Notes: generated from the sequence alone by a model not told the origin. A DNA stretch of 64,000 bases from Desulfurococcus mucosus DSM 2162 (GCF_000186365.1 NC_014961.1:1116001-1180000), one strand, 5' to 3'; positions 9,349-19,072 are shown, counted from the stretch's first letter. Made by a program: numbers and translations.

Positions 9349-9780
9349 CTAGATTATCATCGAGGCCAGGTTAGCTATCTGAGGCCACCTCTCGGCTGCC
9401 TCCCTGGCTATAGGCCCCCTTATCTCAGTACCCTTCGGCGTTCCCTCAGGCGTCAATATGACTACCGCGTTATCCTCGAAGGCTATCCACGTGCCATCCG
9501 GCCTCTTATACGGCCTCCTCTGGCGCACAATGATGGCTTTAAACACCTTCTTCCTCATCTCGGGGATACCCTTCTTAACGCTTACAACAACGAGGTCTCC
9601 CACACCCGCCGGTGGAACCCTTCTAAGCCTGCTATGGTAGCCTGGAACCCCTATTATCATCACTTCCTTGGCGCCACTGTTATCGGCTGCCTTCGCTATC
9701 GACATCACTTGGAGACCTGTGTTCACCCTCCTCCTGGAGAAAGCCGGCTTACCTGCTACCGCTCTCTTCGCACCCATCAC
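9349..9780 (-). CDS. rpl14: Ribosomal protein L14 (uL14)
   Basis: Large-subunit protein uL14 at the subunit interface. Contains [14 protein letters not shown], then [19 protein letters not shown] and [17 protein letters not shown], all conserved. Length 143 aa. Its start overlaps the S17 stop by 4 nt. Confidence 0.98.
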   Translation of the reverse strand: MMGAKRAVAGKPAFSRRRVNTGLQVMSIAKAADNSGAKEVMIIGVPGYHSRLRRVPPAGVGDLVVVSVKKGIPEMRKKVFKAIIVRQRRPYKRPDGTWIAFEDNAVVILTPEGTPKGTEIRGPIAREAAERWPQIANLASMII

Positions 9781-10127
9781 TCACCACCCTTCCCGACTAC
9801 ACCTAGCACGACGAATGCAACCGTCTTTGCGAGTGGACGCGTCTCACCTATCACCACTACATCGCCCTCCTTCACCTCTATGCATGGCGGCAGGTGTGCA
9901 TGGATATTCCTATGCCTCTTCTCATACCTCATGTATTTCCTAACATAGTGCAGGTACTCGTGTCTCACTACAACAGTCCTCTGCATCTTCTTCTTCACGA
10001 CGACGCCTGTCAATACGACTCCTCTAACCTTGAGGTGCCCGTGCCACGGGCACTTAGGGTCCTCGCATGTCTTCTCAGGTGGTTTCACACCCGGTATCCC
10101 GATGTCGTTGACCTTGGCCTGGCTCAT
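9777..10127 (-). CDS. rps17: Ribosomal protein S17 (uS17)
   Basis: Small-subunit protein uS17, an OB-fold rRNA binder. Contains [18 protein letters not shown], then [20 protein letters not shown] and [16 protein letters not shown], family hallmarks. Length 116 aa. It follows the RNase P protein gene by 6 nt. Confidence 0.97.
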   Translation of the reverse strand: MSQAKVNDIGIPGVKPPEKTCEDPKCPWHGHLKVRGVVLTGVVVKKKMQRTVVVRHEYLHYVRKYMRYEKRHRNIHAHLPPCIEVKEGDVVVIGETRPLAKTVAFVVLGVVGKGGE

Positions 10128-10133
10128 TGAAAC

Positions 10134-10412
10134 CTACCTCGAAATATTCTTCAACCTGTCCCAGGGTCTTCCAATAATATCTGACCCCTTAATAACCACG
10201 GTCTCCCCGCTTGGGAGAGTGAACTCGAAAACCCCGTTCGACTTGAAGACCCTTATCCTCCTGCCGTTGGAGAGCTCCACGAGAAGGGTCTTCAACGTCT
10301 CATCCACCACCCTGCCCTCTAAACCGATTAAGCCTCGGTCAGGGTACTGGAGGATCCTTGTCTTCAACCCTATGATCTCGTGGCTAGTGATGTTCCGGCC
10401 TGTCACCTTCAT
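10134..10412 (-). CDS. rnp1: RNase P protein subunit Rpp29 (Pop4)
   Basis: Protein component 1 of archaeal RNase P, an Sm-like/OB barrel that works with the RNase P RNA to remove tRNA 5' leaders. The 92-aa sequence has HEIIGLKTRILQYPDRGLIG, then GRVVDETLKTLLVE and a FTLPSGETVVIKGSDI segment typical of Rpp29. Its location between L29 and S17 is the conserved archaeal site. The candidate RNA partner, rnpB, is also in this window at 62,555-62,876. Confidence 0.93.
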   Translation of the reverse strand: MKVTGRNITSHEIIGLKTRILQYPDRGLIGLEGRVVDETLKTLLVELSNGRRIRVFKSNGVFEFTLPSGETVVIKGSDIIGRPWDRLKNISR

Positions 10413-10639
10413 TGCTGCTTAACCTCTCCGGGACTGGATTCCTCGGCAGGCGCCTCCTTCATAACTGTGAGTATCCTTGCGATGTCTCGCTTCACATTCC
10501 TTATCCTGGCTGTATTGGTCAGGGTCCCTGTCCTCGACTGCAGCCTCAGTTTCACTAGTTCAAGCCTGAGCTCGTTGAGCTTCCTCAGCCTCTCCTCAGG
10601 AGTCATCTTCCTTATCTCGTCAGCCCGCACTGCCACCAC
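10409..10639 (-). CDS. rpl29: Ribosomal protein L29 (uL29)
   Basis: Large-subunit protein uL29 near the exit tunnel. A short two-helix protein with EIRKMTPEERLRKLNELRLE and LRLQSRTGTLTNTARIRNVK, the conserved pattern. Length 76 aa. Its start region overlaps the 3' end of S3 by about 20 nt, and its stop overlaps the Rpp29 start by 4 nt. Confidence 0.96.
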   Translation of the reverse strand: MVAVRADEIRKMTPEERLRKLNELRLELVKLRLQSRTGTLTNTARIRNVKRDIARILTVMKEAPAEESSPGEVKQQ

Positions 10640-11288
10640 CTGCCTCAGCCTTAGCCGGCTTCAACTGCTCTATCTCCTCGGGTTTAAGGGCCTTCACCTC
10701 GACGTGGTCGGGTAGCTTTATGTTGGGTTTCACTATGACTACTTCGACCCCGAATATACCGGGTTTCAACAGGGCTTTGGCAACCGCCCTGTCCACCACG
10801 TACTCCACTGGTTCACCAGCCTTGTAGACTTTCCCGGCCTTCAGCTTCTCGTATGTGGCTCTCTCACCCCTAAGCTTACCGCTTACTATGATCTCGGCGC
10901 CAACGGCACCTGCATCCATCACCCTCTTAAGCATGTACATTATCACCCGTCGGAAGGGTATCTCCTTCTCAAGCGCCCTGACGATTCTGAAAGCCACCAC
11001 CCTGGCGTTTAGATCCGGGTCCACTACAGGGGATATGGTTACATTGACATTGTCGAGCCCGAACCTCGTCTGCAGGATTGTTGAAAGCTTCTTTATGACG
11101 CTGCCTCCCCTACCTATTAGTCTCCCAGGGTACTCCGCGTGTATTACTACACGGTAGCCCGTCGGAGTCCTGTACAGCTCTACATCAGCGTAGCCAGCGT
11201 CCTTGAAGTAGTGGGCCAGGAACTCGTCTATCATCAGCTTCTTTAAACCATAGTTGAGGAAGTAGGATTTAACCCGTGGACCAACCAT
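10620..11288 (-). CDS. rps3: Ribosomal protein S3 (uS3)
   Basis: Small-subunit protein uS3 at the mRNA entry site. The KH domain shows IHAEYPGRLIGRGGSVIKKL around residue 50-70, followed by the C-terminal S3 domain containing AVGAEIIVSGKLRGERATYE. Length 222 aa. It lies 2 nt after L22. Confidence 0.97.
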   Translation of the reverse strand: MVGPRVKSYFLNYGLKKLMIDEFLAHYFKDAGYADVELYRTPTGYRVVIHAEYPGRLIGRGGSVIKKLSTILQTRFGLDNVNVTISPVVDPDLNARVVAFRIVRALEKEIPFRRVIMYMLKRVMDAGAVGAEIIVSGKLRGERATYEKLKAGKVYKAGEPVEYVVDRAVAKALLKPGIFGVEVVIVKPNIKLPDHVEVKALKPEEIEQLKPAKAEAGGGSAG

Positions 11289-11290
11289 CT

Positions 11291-11764
11291 TCAGCCAACC
11301 TCCCCTACCACTACCTCAAGGTTACTCATCCTACGGAACTTCGGCGTCGCACGCCCGAAGGCTCTAGGCATGTATCTCTTCAACGTGATACCCTTATGGG
11401 CTGCTATGTGTACTATTACAAGCCTCTCCTTACTCAACCCCTTCTCCTCCGCGTTAGCCTCCACATTCCTGAGTACTTCGAGAGCGTACTTGGCGCCTTT
11501 AACCGGGTATCTGCCTATAGGCCACTTGAACCTGTCGGCCAACCCCCTCTTATGGCTCAGCTTACCGTTATACCTCCTGAATGGGACAGCCTGCTTCATC
11601 TTGATAACGTCCTCCAGGAACCTTATCGCGTCGCTGAGCCTCATGCCTTTAAGCGTGTAGGCTATCTCACGCATGTATTTCACTGAGACAGGTATATCGT
11701 ATCTCACGGCCTTAGCGATTTTCGACTCATCCCTGTACTTCACAGAGTAGTGCCAGGTAGGCAT
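11291..11764 (-). CDS. rpl22: Ribosomal protein L22 (uL22)
   Basis: Large-subunit tunnel protein uL22. Contains PVSVKYMREIAYTLKGMRLS, then YPVKGAKYALEVLRNVEANA and the C-terminal MPRAFGRATPKFRR loop. The start MPTWHYSVKY is preferred: a GAGGTGA Shine-Dalgarno lies 6 nt upstream and overlaps the alternative GTG three codons earlier. Confidence 0.96.
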   Translation of the reverse strand: MPTWHYSVKYRDESKIAKAVRYDIPVSVKYMREIAYTLKGMRLSDAIRFLEDVIKMKQAVPFRRYNGKLSHKRGLADRFKWPIGRYPVKGAKYALEVLRNVEANAEEKGLSKERLVIVHIAAHKGITLKRYMPRAFGRATPKFRRMSNLEVVVGEVG

Positions 11765-11775
11765 GGATCTCACCT

Positions 11776-12219
11776 CTACTTCATCGCCACGAACCTGCTC
11801 GCCCTCGTAGCCTTGAGGCCGGGCTCACCGTGCGTCACCTTCTTCGTTGTCGGGCTGAACTCTCCCAGGTAATGCCCTATCATCTCAGGCGAGATCTTAA
11901 CGGGCACGAACTCCTTCCCGTTGTAAACAGCTATCGTGAGCCCCACCATCTCGGGGAGGACAACCATGTCTCTTACATGGGTCTTTATCACTGTCTTCTT
12001 CGCTAGCTCCGGGTCCCTGGCTATCCTCCTGATCTTCGCTAGGAGCTTTATCTGAGCCTTCGTCAACCCTCTCTTAAGACTCCTCCTCTGCCTCGCCGGC
12101 AGCAACACGACTAGGTCGTCCATGGACATGTTCAGTAATTCCTCCAGGGTCTTACCCCTATACTTGAACTTCCTCCACTCCACTGGCATGTCCTGTAAGC
12201 TCGCCGCCAAACCAACCAT
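11776..12219 (-). CDS. rps19: Ribosomal protein S19 (uS19)
   Basis: Small-subunit head protein uS19. The C-terminal half holds [20 protein letters not shown], then [20 protein letters not shown], the family signature. Length 147 aa. Unusually, the gene upstream is not L2 but a VWA-domain protein, and a TATA box inside the 3' end of that gene (12,264-12,274) can drive S19 and the genes after it. Confidence 0.97.
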   Translation of the reverse strand: MVGLAASLQDMPVEWRKFKYRGKTLEELLNMSMDDLVVLLPARQRRSLKRGLTKAQIKLLAKIRRIARDPELAKKTVIKTHVRDMVVLPEMVGLTIAVYNGKEFVPVKISPEMIGHYLGEFSPTTKKVTHGEPGLKATRASRFVAMK

Positions 12220-12256
12220 CCCCTCTCGAGTTAAGCACCGACGTGATAGATGCTAT

Positions 12257-14164
12257 CTAGACTCTATTTTTAAGATTTATCCTCCTTTTTAAAATGTTCG
12301 GTATGTCCTCAGGGTTCTCGACAACAACGATGTCGCATCCAGCGCCCCTATACCTCTCCACGGTAGCGCTCTCCGTGCCGCGTGGAACCACGAGGATCAC
12401 CCTCAGCCCTTTTTCAACGAGCCAGCGTGCAACGAGCCATGGCTCCGTGTCTGGGACAGTCTGCTTCAGGTCGCTGAACACGAGTATCGTCTTCGAATCC
12501 GCCCTCGAGGCTAGCTCGCCGGCGCGCCTCAGTGCCTCCGATATATTAGTGTACCCCTTGAAGCCCTCCGTGTATAGTTTCTCCAGGAAGCGGGCGAGCA
12601 CCAGGCTGGTTTTCTTAAAGGGGGATCTATATACATGGGGTTTCTCACTGAATAAGACTATGTGCGACACCACTGGGAACACAGCGGCAATGGATAGCAT
12701 AGACCACACTGCGAACCTAGCCATGCTACCGCTGACATCCACCACCCCTATAACGCGTTGAACCCTCTCCCGCCTCTTGAACACGGCCTCGTTATCCAGG
12801 CGCACCCACTTATACAGGGTGCCCCTGACCTCGAGCCTCCCCCTTACACTGGTCTTCCTACGCCTCCACGTGAACCCTCTCCCACCCCTCATATAGTTGA
12901 GCAGCCTCATCCCTATGGCTATCGCGCGTTTAACCACAGCTGGATCCAGCCCGCCGCTCCTAGAGTACTCCTCACCCAGCTTCACCGACAGCAACTCCAG
13001 TGCATCGAAGCCTGCCTCCCTACCGAGGAGGAAGAGCATCTTCTTCTCGTCACCGTTGAGAATGCTCTCGAGCAGGGGTCTATGCCTGGGCTCAAGGGCT
13101 CCGGCATCGATTCTCTCAGCAATGTGTACTGCATACGCCTGGAAGGATGGATCACGTGTCAGGAGGTACTCTAGGTAGCTTCCTATGGCTTGCCCAAGCA
13201 TCACTCTGGAGGCTAGCTCCCTGTCAACGCTGCCCAGGCTCCTCAGCTCGGCTAGTGAAATAGGGTTTAAATGCTTGAAGAAGCCGGGGTCCCTTATCCT
13301 GCGCCTGAGGCTCCTTAGAACCTCCCATCTCTCCCTGAGGGGCAGTCTCTCTATCTCCCCAGCTAGCTCCCCCTCCCTTCCCTTCACGTAGTCCTCAACC
13401 GAGTCGATGAATGGAAGCAGGTGGGGTGGCACAGTGGTCTTCAAGCCCTTAAGGGCCTTAGCTATGACTCCTTCAAGCCTCCGCGCCTCCTCCGGTGAGG
13501 GAACCCAGCCCTTCGCAATACGCCTCCTCACCTCGCTGGCTAGTCTTTCATCAACCCTCTGGTCGAAGCCATGGTACCTTTCAGCCAGGGTGATTAAATC
13601 CCCTAGCCCGGCGTTCCCCAGTAGCTCCTCCGTGATCACCTTGCTCCAGAGGCTGCTCGGCACCTCGGCCAGGAAGCGCCCTATGTCGCCGAGCCCTAGC
13701 TCTCTCTCCGAGCCGGCAGGATGCCTTGACAGCTCCCTTCTATCCACTATCAGGGAGCCGTTTGGATGCCTTCTAAGGATCCCTGTCTTCCTCATCCATA
13801 TATATGTTAGAATACCCCTCCTCGAAGACGACTCCGTGAGCAGGCTCCTGGACGTAGTGTAACGCGTCTTAGCCAGCCTCCTCCAGACCCCCTCATCTAT
13901 CTGAAACAATTCTGCTGCAGGGGGTGGAGGCGTCCGTGCAGCCCTGGTTAAACCAAGGGATTCAACGAGCTCGCCGTCGAGGCTGTCCGCTACATTCCTC
14001 CCGGCGAGCAGGGCGATCGCTAGCCTCATCTTAGCGTAGAGTACTAGCTTGTCGACCCCGGCACACCTGAACTCGGCTAGCCTGGCCCCCAGGGCTTCCA
14101 GCTCCCTTCTAACACCCTCATCCACGAGCCTCCTTAACTCCTCAACGCTTACCGAGTAGTTCAT
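12257..14164 (-). CDS. VWA-domain protein (CoxE-like), partner of MoxR ATPase
   Basis: A 635-aa protein with a long helical N-terminal region (residues 1-450) and a C-terminal von Willebrand factor A domain. The MIDAS metal site VVDVSGSMARF (DxSxS) is near residue 475, and the later FSDLKQTVPD resembles the conserved second MIDAS region. Such proteins work with MoxR AAA+ ATPases as metal- or protein-remodelling pairs. The start at 14,164 (MNYSVSVEELRRLV) is chosen over an upstream one because it keeps the overlap with moxR to 23 nt. Its position between L2 and S19 is unusual. The client is unknown; ribosome assembly is only a guess from position. Confidence 0.85.
   Translation of the reverse strand: MNYSVSVEELRRLVDEGVRRELEALGARLAEFRCAGVDKLVLYAKMRLAIALLAGRNVADSLDGELVESLGLTRAARTPPPPAAELFQIDEGVWRRLAKTRYTTSRSLLTESSSRRGILTYIWMRKTGILRRHPNGSLIVDRRELSRHPAGSERELGLGDIGRFLAEVPSSLWSKVITEELLGNAGLGDLITLAERYHGFDQRVDERLASEVRRRIAKGWVPSPEEARRLEGVIAKALKGLKTTVPPHLLPFIDSVEDYVKGREGELAGEIERLPLRERWEVLRSLRRRIRDPGFFKHLNPISLAELRSLGSVDRELASRVMLGQAIGSYLEYLLTRDPSFQAYAVHIAERIDAGALEPRHRPLLESILNGDEKKMLFLLGREAGFDALELLSVKLGEEYSRSGGLDPAVVKRAIAIGMRLLNYMRGGRGFTWRRRKTSVRGRLEVRGTLYKWVRLDNEAVFKRRERVQRVIGVVDVSGSMARFAVWSMLSIAAVFPVVSHIVLFSEKPHVYRSPFKKTSLVLARFLEKLYTEGFKGYTNISEALRRAGELASRADSKTILVFSDLKQTVPDTEPWLVARWLVEKGLRVILVVPRGTESATVERYRGAGCDIVVVENPEDIPNILKRRINLKNRV
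12264..12274 (-). promoter_or_regulatory. Internal promoter (TATA) for the S19-L14e part of the operon
   Basis: Minus-strand CTTAAAAATAG lies within the last codons of the VWA gene, about 45 nt before the S19 start codon. A start site about 25 nt downstream would give a leader of roughly 20 nt. It would keep ribosomal transcription going after the inserted MoxR/VWA genes. Confidence 0.55.
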
Positions 14165-15065
14165 CCACCAGCTCCTCGTCCTCAGGGTTCTTGTAGAGGA
14201 CCGCCCTGCCGGCCTCACGGAGGTCGTCTTCATCAGCCTTCTCCTTGCCCTTGATATCTGAGAGCAGTGCTGTGAGCGTCAGCCATGTAACCGTGTCAGA
14301 GACTCCTGGCTTGTAAACGGCTTTCTCCCTGAGGGCACCGACCACCTCTATAGCCTTGAACACCAGGTTGTCGCTGAGCCTCCTGGCGAGGTCCCCTAGC
14401 TTCAGCTCCAGTATCTCGTATTCCTCCTGGGTGGACGGGTAGTGGAACTCCACTCTGACGACTCTCCTCAGGAAGGCGTCGCTTAACTCTCCTTGAGCTA
14501 TGTCAAGGGGGTTACTGGTGAAGACCACTTGGAACCCGGCTCCCCTCTGCCTATACACTTTCTTCAACTCAGGTATTATTATCCTCCTCTTATCGATCAC
14601 GTCTAAGAGGAGGTTCTGGAACTCCTCACTACTCCTCCTGATCTCGTCGACGAGCACCCCGGTCTCCATTATTAAGCCGGCTAACAGGGGACGGGGGATG
14701 AAGCTCTCCTCGTTGAAACCCTTAGCCATAGCCATAGCTGGGTGGAAATCCCCTATCACCCTGTACTCATCGTAGTTCTCGCTGCAGGGTAGTATGAAGG
14801 GCTTCTTACCGCTCCACAGGTAGAGGATGGCTTCACCTATCTCGGTCTTACCTGTGCCAGGGGGTCCCTCGTAGAGGACAGGCCTGTTGTTTATGAAGGC
14901 TGACACAGTTATGTAGACTACGTGTGGCTTAACCAGTAGCTTGAACTCCCTCCTCAACGCGTCGATAATGGCCTCAGGGTCCCTAACCGGTTGCCTAGAC
15001 TCAACTACCTGCCCATATATCTCGTATACCTTTCTCACAACTGGGTCATCTACTCCTGTAAGCAT
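14142..15065 (-). CDS. MoxR-family AAA+ ATPase
   Basis: A 307-aa AAA+ ATPase of the MoxR group. Walker A GPPGTGKTE at residues 67-75, Walker B VLVDE at 137-141 followed by the helix RRSSEEFQNLLLDVI, sensor VVFTSNPLDIAQGELSDAFL, and an arginine-finger region FLRRVVRVEF. The VWA gene overlaps its 3' end, so the two are a coupled pair. The pair interrupts the ribosomal operon between L2 and S19 in the same direction, with a TATA box at 15,128-15,139. Confidence 0.92.
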   Translation of the reverse strand: MLTGVDDPVVRKVYEIYGQVVESRQPVRDPEAIIDALRREFKLLVKPHVVYITVSAFINNRPVLYEGPPGTGKTEIGEAILYLWSGKKPFILPCSENYDEYRVIGDFHPAMAMAKGFNEESFIPRPLLAGLIMETGVLVDEIRRSSEEFQNLLLDVIDKRRIIIPELKKVYRQRGAGFQVVFTSNPLDIAQGELSDAFLRRVVRVEFHYPSTQEEYEILELKLGDLARRLSDNLVFKAIEVVGALREKAVYKPGVSDTVTWLTLTALLSDIKGKEKADEDDLREAGRAVLYKNPEDEELVDELLGKR

Positions 15066-15127
15066 GGTTTCAAACCCTTACTGGTTGAGCCGGTAAAGAG
15101 GGCTCTACTTCAAGAGGAATGTGTTAG

Positions 15128-15139
15128 GGATTAATAATG
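15128..15139 (-). promoter_or_regulatory. Probable TATA promoter of the moxR-VWA pair
   Basis: Minus-strand CCATTATTAATCC just after the L2 stop codon. A start about 25 nt downstream would leave a leader of about 40 nt before moxR. The 90-nt gap here is long for this operon, which supports a separate transcription start. Confidence 0.5.
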
Positions 15140-15155
15140 GTGTTATGGAGGGGTG

Positions 15156-15875
15156 CTAACCCTTCCTTCTACCAGTCCTCCTGGCTGCAATATGGCCGAC
15201 CTTCCTGCCCGGCGGCGTGTTACGGGCAACCGTGGAGGGTCTGCCGACATGCTGGTGGCTGCCGCCACCATGCGGGTGGAAAGCCGCGTTCATCGCTACA
15301 CCCCTAACCTTCGGCCATACATGGCTTTTAGCACTCCACTTATAGTATGAGGCGCCGGCTTTAAGCAGGGGTTTCTCCAGCCTGCCCCCGCCACCTATAA
15401 CACCGATCATCGCCCTAGCGTTGTCAGGCACCTCTATTATCTTACCGCTCGGTAGCTGAACCTGCGTCTTACCGCCCGACCTACCGACTATGATGGCGTA
15501 TGTACCGCTTGCACGGACAAACTTGCCTCCGTCGCCAGGCCTCTTCTCAATATTGGCCACCTGCGTGCCCTCGGGGATCATGCCTATGGGAAGTATGTTG
15601 CCGTTTACAGGCTTAGCCTCCGGGCCTATTTCAACGACCTGACCCACATACATGCCTTCAACAGCGGGCACGTAGAAGACCAGCCCGTTCTCAAGCCTCA
15701 TCTCGGCTAAAGGCACCCATCTACCGGGGTCGTGCACCAGGTCTTCGACGACAGCCTTGTAGGTCTTAGATGGATCCAGCAACGGGTATCTGGCTGGAGC
15801 CACATGTATGTGATCCGGTGTCTTGAACACTGGGGATGCCTTACCCCTTCTCTGCGGGATTATCCTCTTACCCAT
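15156..15875 (-). CDS. rpl2: Ribosomal protein L2 (uL2)
   Basis: Large-subunit protein uL2, essential near the peptidyl-transferase centre. The hallmark GVAMNAAFHPHGGGSHQHVG with the conserved histidine is close to the C-terminus, preceded by the RNA-binding ANIEKRPGDGGKFVRASGT. Length 239 aa is typical of archaea. Confidence 0.98.
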   Translation of the reverse strand: MGKRIIPQRRGKASPVFKTPDHIHVAPARYPLLDPSKTYKAVVEDLVHDPGRWVPLAEMRLENGLVFYVPAVEGMYVGQVVEIGPEAKPVNGNILPIGMIPEGTQVANIEKRPGDGGKFVRASGTYAIIVGRSGGKTQVQLPSGKIIEVPDNARAMIGVIGGGGRLEKPLLKAGASYYKWSAKSHVWPKVRGVAMNAAFHPHGGGSHQHVGRPSTVARNTPPGRKVGHIAARRTGRRKG

Positions 15876-15885
15876 ACACCACCAC

Positions 15886-16161
15886 CTAGACGAGCCCTAG
15901 TTGTGAAGCAATATCACTCGCCTTGAACTCAGGGGCCAGCTTCACATAGGCCTTCTTCTCGCCCCTAGCCGTGATAAGCGTCCTAACCTCTTCAACCTTA
16001 ACATTGAAGAGTTCTTCGACAGCCCTCTTAACCTCGGTCTTCGATGCATCGATGTCAACTATGAAGGTCAACGTGTTCTGCTTGTCTATTAGTGAAAGGG
16101 CTTTCTCGCTCTGCACCGGCCTAATTATAACCTTGTAGAGTCTATTGGTATCCGTGCTCAT
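15886..16161 (-). CDS. rpl23: Ribosomal protein L23 (uL23)
   Basis: Large-subunit protein uL23 at the tunnel exit, where SRP and the translocon dock. Contains [20 protein letters not shown], then [20 protein letters not shown] and VEEVRTLIT, the family pattern. Length 91 aa. Its start overlaps the L4 stop by 4 nt. Confidence 0.97.
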   Translation of the reverse strand: MSTDTNRLYKVIIRPVQSEKALSLIDKQNTLTFIVDIDASKTEVKRAVEELFNVKVEEVRTLITARGEKKAYVKLAPEFKASDIASQLGLV

Positions 16162-16976
16162 AGAGGCCTCACCCTGTACTTCGACGCTACCTCTTCAAGC
16201 GCCCTCCTCGATATAACCATGAGTCTCCCGGGGACGCCTCCCGGGGCAAGGTGGAGTACGCTGAGGTTGCCCGGCGTGGAGACGTCGACGCCTGGCAGGT
16301 TCCTCACGGCCCTGGCTAGCGGTGACTCATAGCTCGACAGCACGAAGAGTATGCTGCGTGGCTCAACATAAGCCCTCCCCCTCATCTTGCCTCTGCCAGC
16401 CCTTATACCCGTGCCCTCCCTGCTCCTCTCAACATCGCTCCAGAGGCCGATTTTCTCAAGGTACTCCCTGGCCTGCGAGGCCTTCGATATAGCTGATTCA
16501 ACATCATCGGACACTACTACTGGAAGCCTCTCGACACTGAAGACATGGCCCCTCCGCCTCACCATGTCGACCCTTGAAGTGGCGGCGAGCGCTGAAACAA
16601 TAGCCATCACCCTCTCCTTCCTATTCACCTCTTCACGTATCCTCTCCCAGGGCGTAGGCGGGAAAGCCGCATGCCCTTTACGGGTGCTCACCACGAACCT
16701 AGCTGTGCCATTGGGTAGCCTGGGCACCCTCGCTATCCCGTAGCCAACCCCCCAGTACTTCGCAGTGGTTCTTTTGCCTGCAAGGGGATCCCTTCCCTTA
16801 GGCTGCAGCATACCTGTGAAAGCCGAGTGAAACGCTCTCCGCACAAGGTCTACTCGGATGGGGACGTTGAATACCTCGGGTAACTCTACTTCGCCAATAA
16901 CGTTGCCGTCGACACCGTACACGTTTACCTTGAGCTTCTCCTTCACAGCCAACGGGGTAATTATCTCGAGAGCCAT
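16158..16976 (-). CDS. rpl4: Ribosomal protein L4 (uL4)
   Basis: Large-subunit protein uL4. The archaeal long form shows [20 protein letters not shown], then the tunnel loop segment [20 protein letters not shown] and [18 protein letters not shown]. The ATG at 16,976 follows a GGTGG Shine-Dalgarno by 6 nt and is preferred to a start three codons earlier. Confidence 0.96.
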   Translation of the reverse strand: MALEIITPLAVKEKLKVNVYGVDGNVIGEVELPEVFNVPIRVDLVRRAFHSAFTGMLQPKGRDPLAGKRTTAKYWGVGYGIARVPRLPNGTARFVVSTRKGHAAFPPTPWERIREEVNRKERVMAIVSALAATSRVDMVRRRGHVFSVERLPVVVSDDVESAISKASQAREYLEKIGLWSDVERSREGTGIRAGRGKMRGRAYVEPRSILFVLSSYESPLARAVRNLPGVDVSTPGNLSVLHLAPGGVPGRLMVISRRALEEVASKYRVRPL

Positions 16977-16985
16977 ATCCACCAC

Positions 16986-18176
16986 CTACACCCCCTGCTT
17001 GCTTTCAAGGCTGAGGTAAACTATCCTGGGGCCGGAGAGAGGAAGCCACTCCAAGTGCGGTCTCACCGGGTGTCTCAGTATAAGCATCCTCTTAGCTGGG
17101 CCGAACACCGTCCCCTTGAGCATCAAGTAGGGGCCGTAGACGAGGCCGTAGTGCAGGAAGCCGCCTTCAACCGTTGCCTCAAGACCATTCAACCCTATCC
17201 TCAATATCCTCTTATTGTACTCTGTCCTCCTGTGGAAGCCCATTTGACCAGCCTGAGGCGGCTCACTCATGGTTCCGAAGCCAGGGCTCCTTGCACCTAT
17301 CTTCCTACTCCCCTTCCTGTGCTTATGCCACCTAGGCAGCTCCTTAACCCCGAACCTCTTCACCACTCCCTGGAAGCCCTTGCCCTTGGTTACCCCTATC
17401 ACGTCTATGAACTGCCCCTCCATGAATACGTCGGCTGCCTTCACATAGCCTCCTAGGATCGACTCACCGTACCTCAATCTTTCATCGATGCTGCCGCCGC
17501 CTATTTTGAGCTCAACGATCTCAGGCTTCTTCTTACCGATGCCTGAGAACACGGGTATCGTTGACGCTATTACCCTTACATCAGCCACCTCACCGCTGAA
17601 CACTTCCTTAACCTCTTTCTCACCGCTCTCAGCAATGAATTTGAAGCCGTATTCACCGCTTGGATCAGGCTTCACTAATCCATGGTTAAGCCTCCTCAAC
17701 CCGTAGAGATACTTCCTGACAACATCCCTCCCATTCATGTTGAACAACGGGTTGCCAGCGTAGAGCTCCTCGTAAGCCTTCAACACAGCGTCAACCGGGC
17801 TCCTCCACGCCTCCCCCTTAGCCTTCAAGTAGCCGTCTTCGCCGACAACATAGGTTCTCACACCGAGAACCACTATGGGCGGCGCATCCAGTATCGTGAC
17901 AGGGGTGAACACCTCCTTACCGCTCACAGGGGTGTTCGGCCTATCCTCCACTACCACGGCGTGAGTCATACCGGCCTTGTACACTGGGAACCCGAGTAAC
18001 ACTGGCTTAGCCGCTATGCCCCGGGAAGCCGCCTCACTCCCCAGTCTCTCAACCACTATGTCGAACCATGATTTCTCAGGCCACCTCCTTACCCGTGGAG
18101 TCAGCTCCTCAGCCCTCTTCCGTGGCCTCACACCGAGGCTGCCGTGTCTTGGCGCATGCAGCTTCCTGTGACCCAT
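16986..18176 (-). CDS. rpl3: Ribosomal protein L3 (uL3)
   Basis: First ribosomal gene of the S10 cluster; uL3 reaches the peptidyl-transferase centre. Starts [20 protein letters not shown], typical of archaeal L3, with [20 protein letters not shown] and the tip loop [16 protein letters not shown]. At 396 aa it is somewhat longer than the usual archaeal length. A strong TATA element lies 35 nt upstream. Confidence 0.97.
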   Translation of the reverse strand: MGHRKLHAPRHGSLGVRPRKRAEELTPRVRRWPEKSWFDIVVERLGSEAASRGIAAKPVLLGFPVYKAGMTHAVVVEDRPNTPVSGKEVFTPVTILDAPPIVVLGVRTYVVGEDGYLKAKGEAWRSPVDAVLKAYEELYAGNPLFNMNGRDVVRKYLYGLRRLNHGLVKPDPSGEYGFKFIAESGEKEVKEVFSGEVADVRVIASTIPVFSGIGKKKPEIVELKIGGGSIDERLRYGESILGGYVKAADVFMEGQFIDVIGVTKGKGFQGVVKRFGVKELPRWHKHRKGSRKIGARSPGFGTMSEPPQAGQMGFHRRTEYNKRILRIGLNGLEATVEGGFLHYGLVYGPYLMLKGTVFGPAKRMLILRHPVRPHLEWLPLSGPRIVYLSLESKQGV

Positions 18177-18210
18177 CCCTAAACACCTTCAACGCTTCTA
18201 TACATAAACA

Positions 18211-18222
18211 GGTTTTAAAAGC
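18211..18222 (-). promoter_or_regulatory. TATA promoter of the S10 superoperon
   Basis: Minus-strand GCTTTTAAAACC centred about 40 nt upstream of the L3 start. A start about 25 nt downstream leaves a short leader containing GAAGGTG before the ATG. The SPOUT methyltransferase gene ends just upstream in the same direction. Confidence 0.6.
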
Positions 18223-18247
18223 ATAGTGTTGAATAGTTGTTCCCAGC

Positions 18248-19072
18248 CTATATATTTTCAACCCGTCTCAACCAGTAATTCACGAGTCCAAGCGTCGCTA
18301 AAACCGCTTCCTCAGTCCTAATGGAGACAACCCTCTGCCCCGGTATAGTGTTCCAGACGACGTCAACGTAGTCGAGGAGGTTGAAGCCCTCGGCCTCAGA
18401 GATCTCGAAGAGGCCCCGTCTAGGGCCGCCGAAGAATAAGGCAATCCTTCCCGCTCTTCCCAATGATTCAAGCTCCCTCTGGGCCGGCGGAGCCCCCGCC
18501 TTATCCGTCGCCACCTTGAAGACATCTCCTTCTACACTTGTCAAGGCCTCCATTAGAGACTCCTTGAATGAAAGGGAGGGACCCATATAGTACTCCACGT
18601 CAAGGCACTCCACCAGCCTTCCATCCGTGTCAACCACCCTCACCTTCGTAAAGCCAGGCCTACACTCGTTTAATGGAGTATACTTCTCCTCATTGTCAAG
18701 GTACACTACGACCCCACCCCTCTCCCTCGCAGCGAAACCCACCCTTTCCTCACCTTTCACAGGCTTACCCTTGACATCGAAGTCGAGGAGCCTTATAGGT
18801 GGCAGCGCACCCACGTAGCGGAGCAGGGGGCTCCGCGGTACAAGCCTCCTCCTTAAGTAGGGGGGAGTGAAGAAGTATCTCCAATGCAGCTCTATGAGCT
18901 GCCTGTGCCCCATGTACTCCCCGTGCGGCGTCCCGTATTCACGGTAGAAGACTACCTCGCTGACCCCGAATATCGATGTCCACCGGGCTACCTGATGTAT
19001 CCTAAGGGACTTCAGGAGCAGGGTTGACTCAACGGAAAGTATACTGGATGGTAGAACTATGCTTACCTGCAT
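18248..19072 (-). CDS. Putative SPOUT-class RNA methyltransferase
   Basis: A 274-aa protein of the archaeal SPOUT group found upstream of L3 (COG2106 type), expected to methylate RNA using S-adenosylmethionine with a knotted fold. It begins MQVSIVLPSSILSVES, with SLRIHQVARWTSIFGVSEVV matching the family start. Near the C-terminus GRIALFFGGPRRGLFEI and IPGQRVVSIRTEEAVLATLG resemble the two knot-forming motifs. The gene neighbourhood supports the family call. The RNA target cannot be read from sequence. Confidence 0.8.
   Translation of the reverse strand: MQVSIVLPSSILSVESTLLLKSLRIHQVARWTSIFGVSEVVFYREYGTPHGEYMGHRQLIELHWRYFFTPPYLRRRLVPRSPLLRYVGALPPIRLLDFDVKGKPVKGEERVGFAARERGGVVVYLDNEEKYTPLNECRPGFTKVRVVDTDGRLVECLDVEYYMGPSLSFKESLMEALTSVEGDVFKVATDKAGAPPAQRELESLGRAGRIALFFGGPRRGLFEISEAEGFNLLDYVDVVWNTIPGQRVVSIRTEEAVLATLGLVNYWLRRVENI

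Noticed and set aside
12297-14164. Reading the VWA gene as a degenerate ribosomal or transposon insertion
   Set aside because: The frame is intact, the MIDAS motif is complete and the MoxR gene is coupled to it, so it is a functional gene pair.
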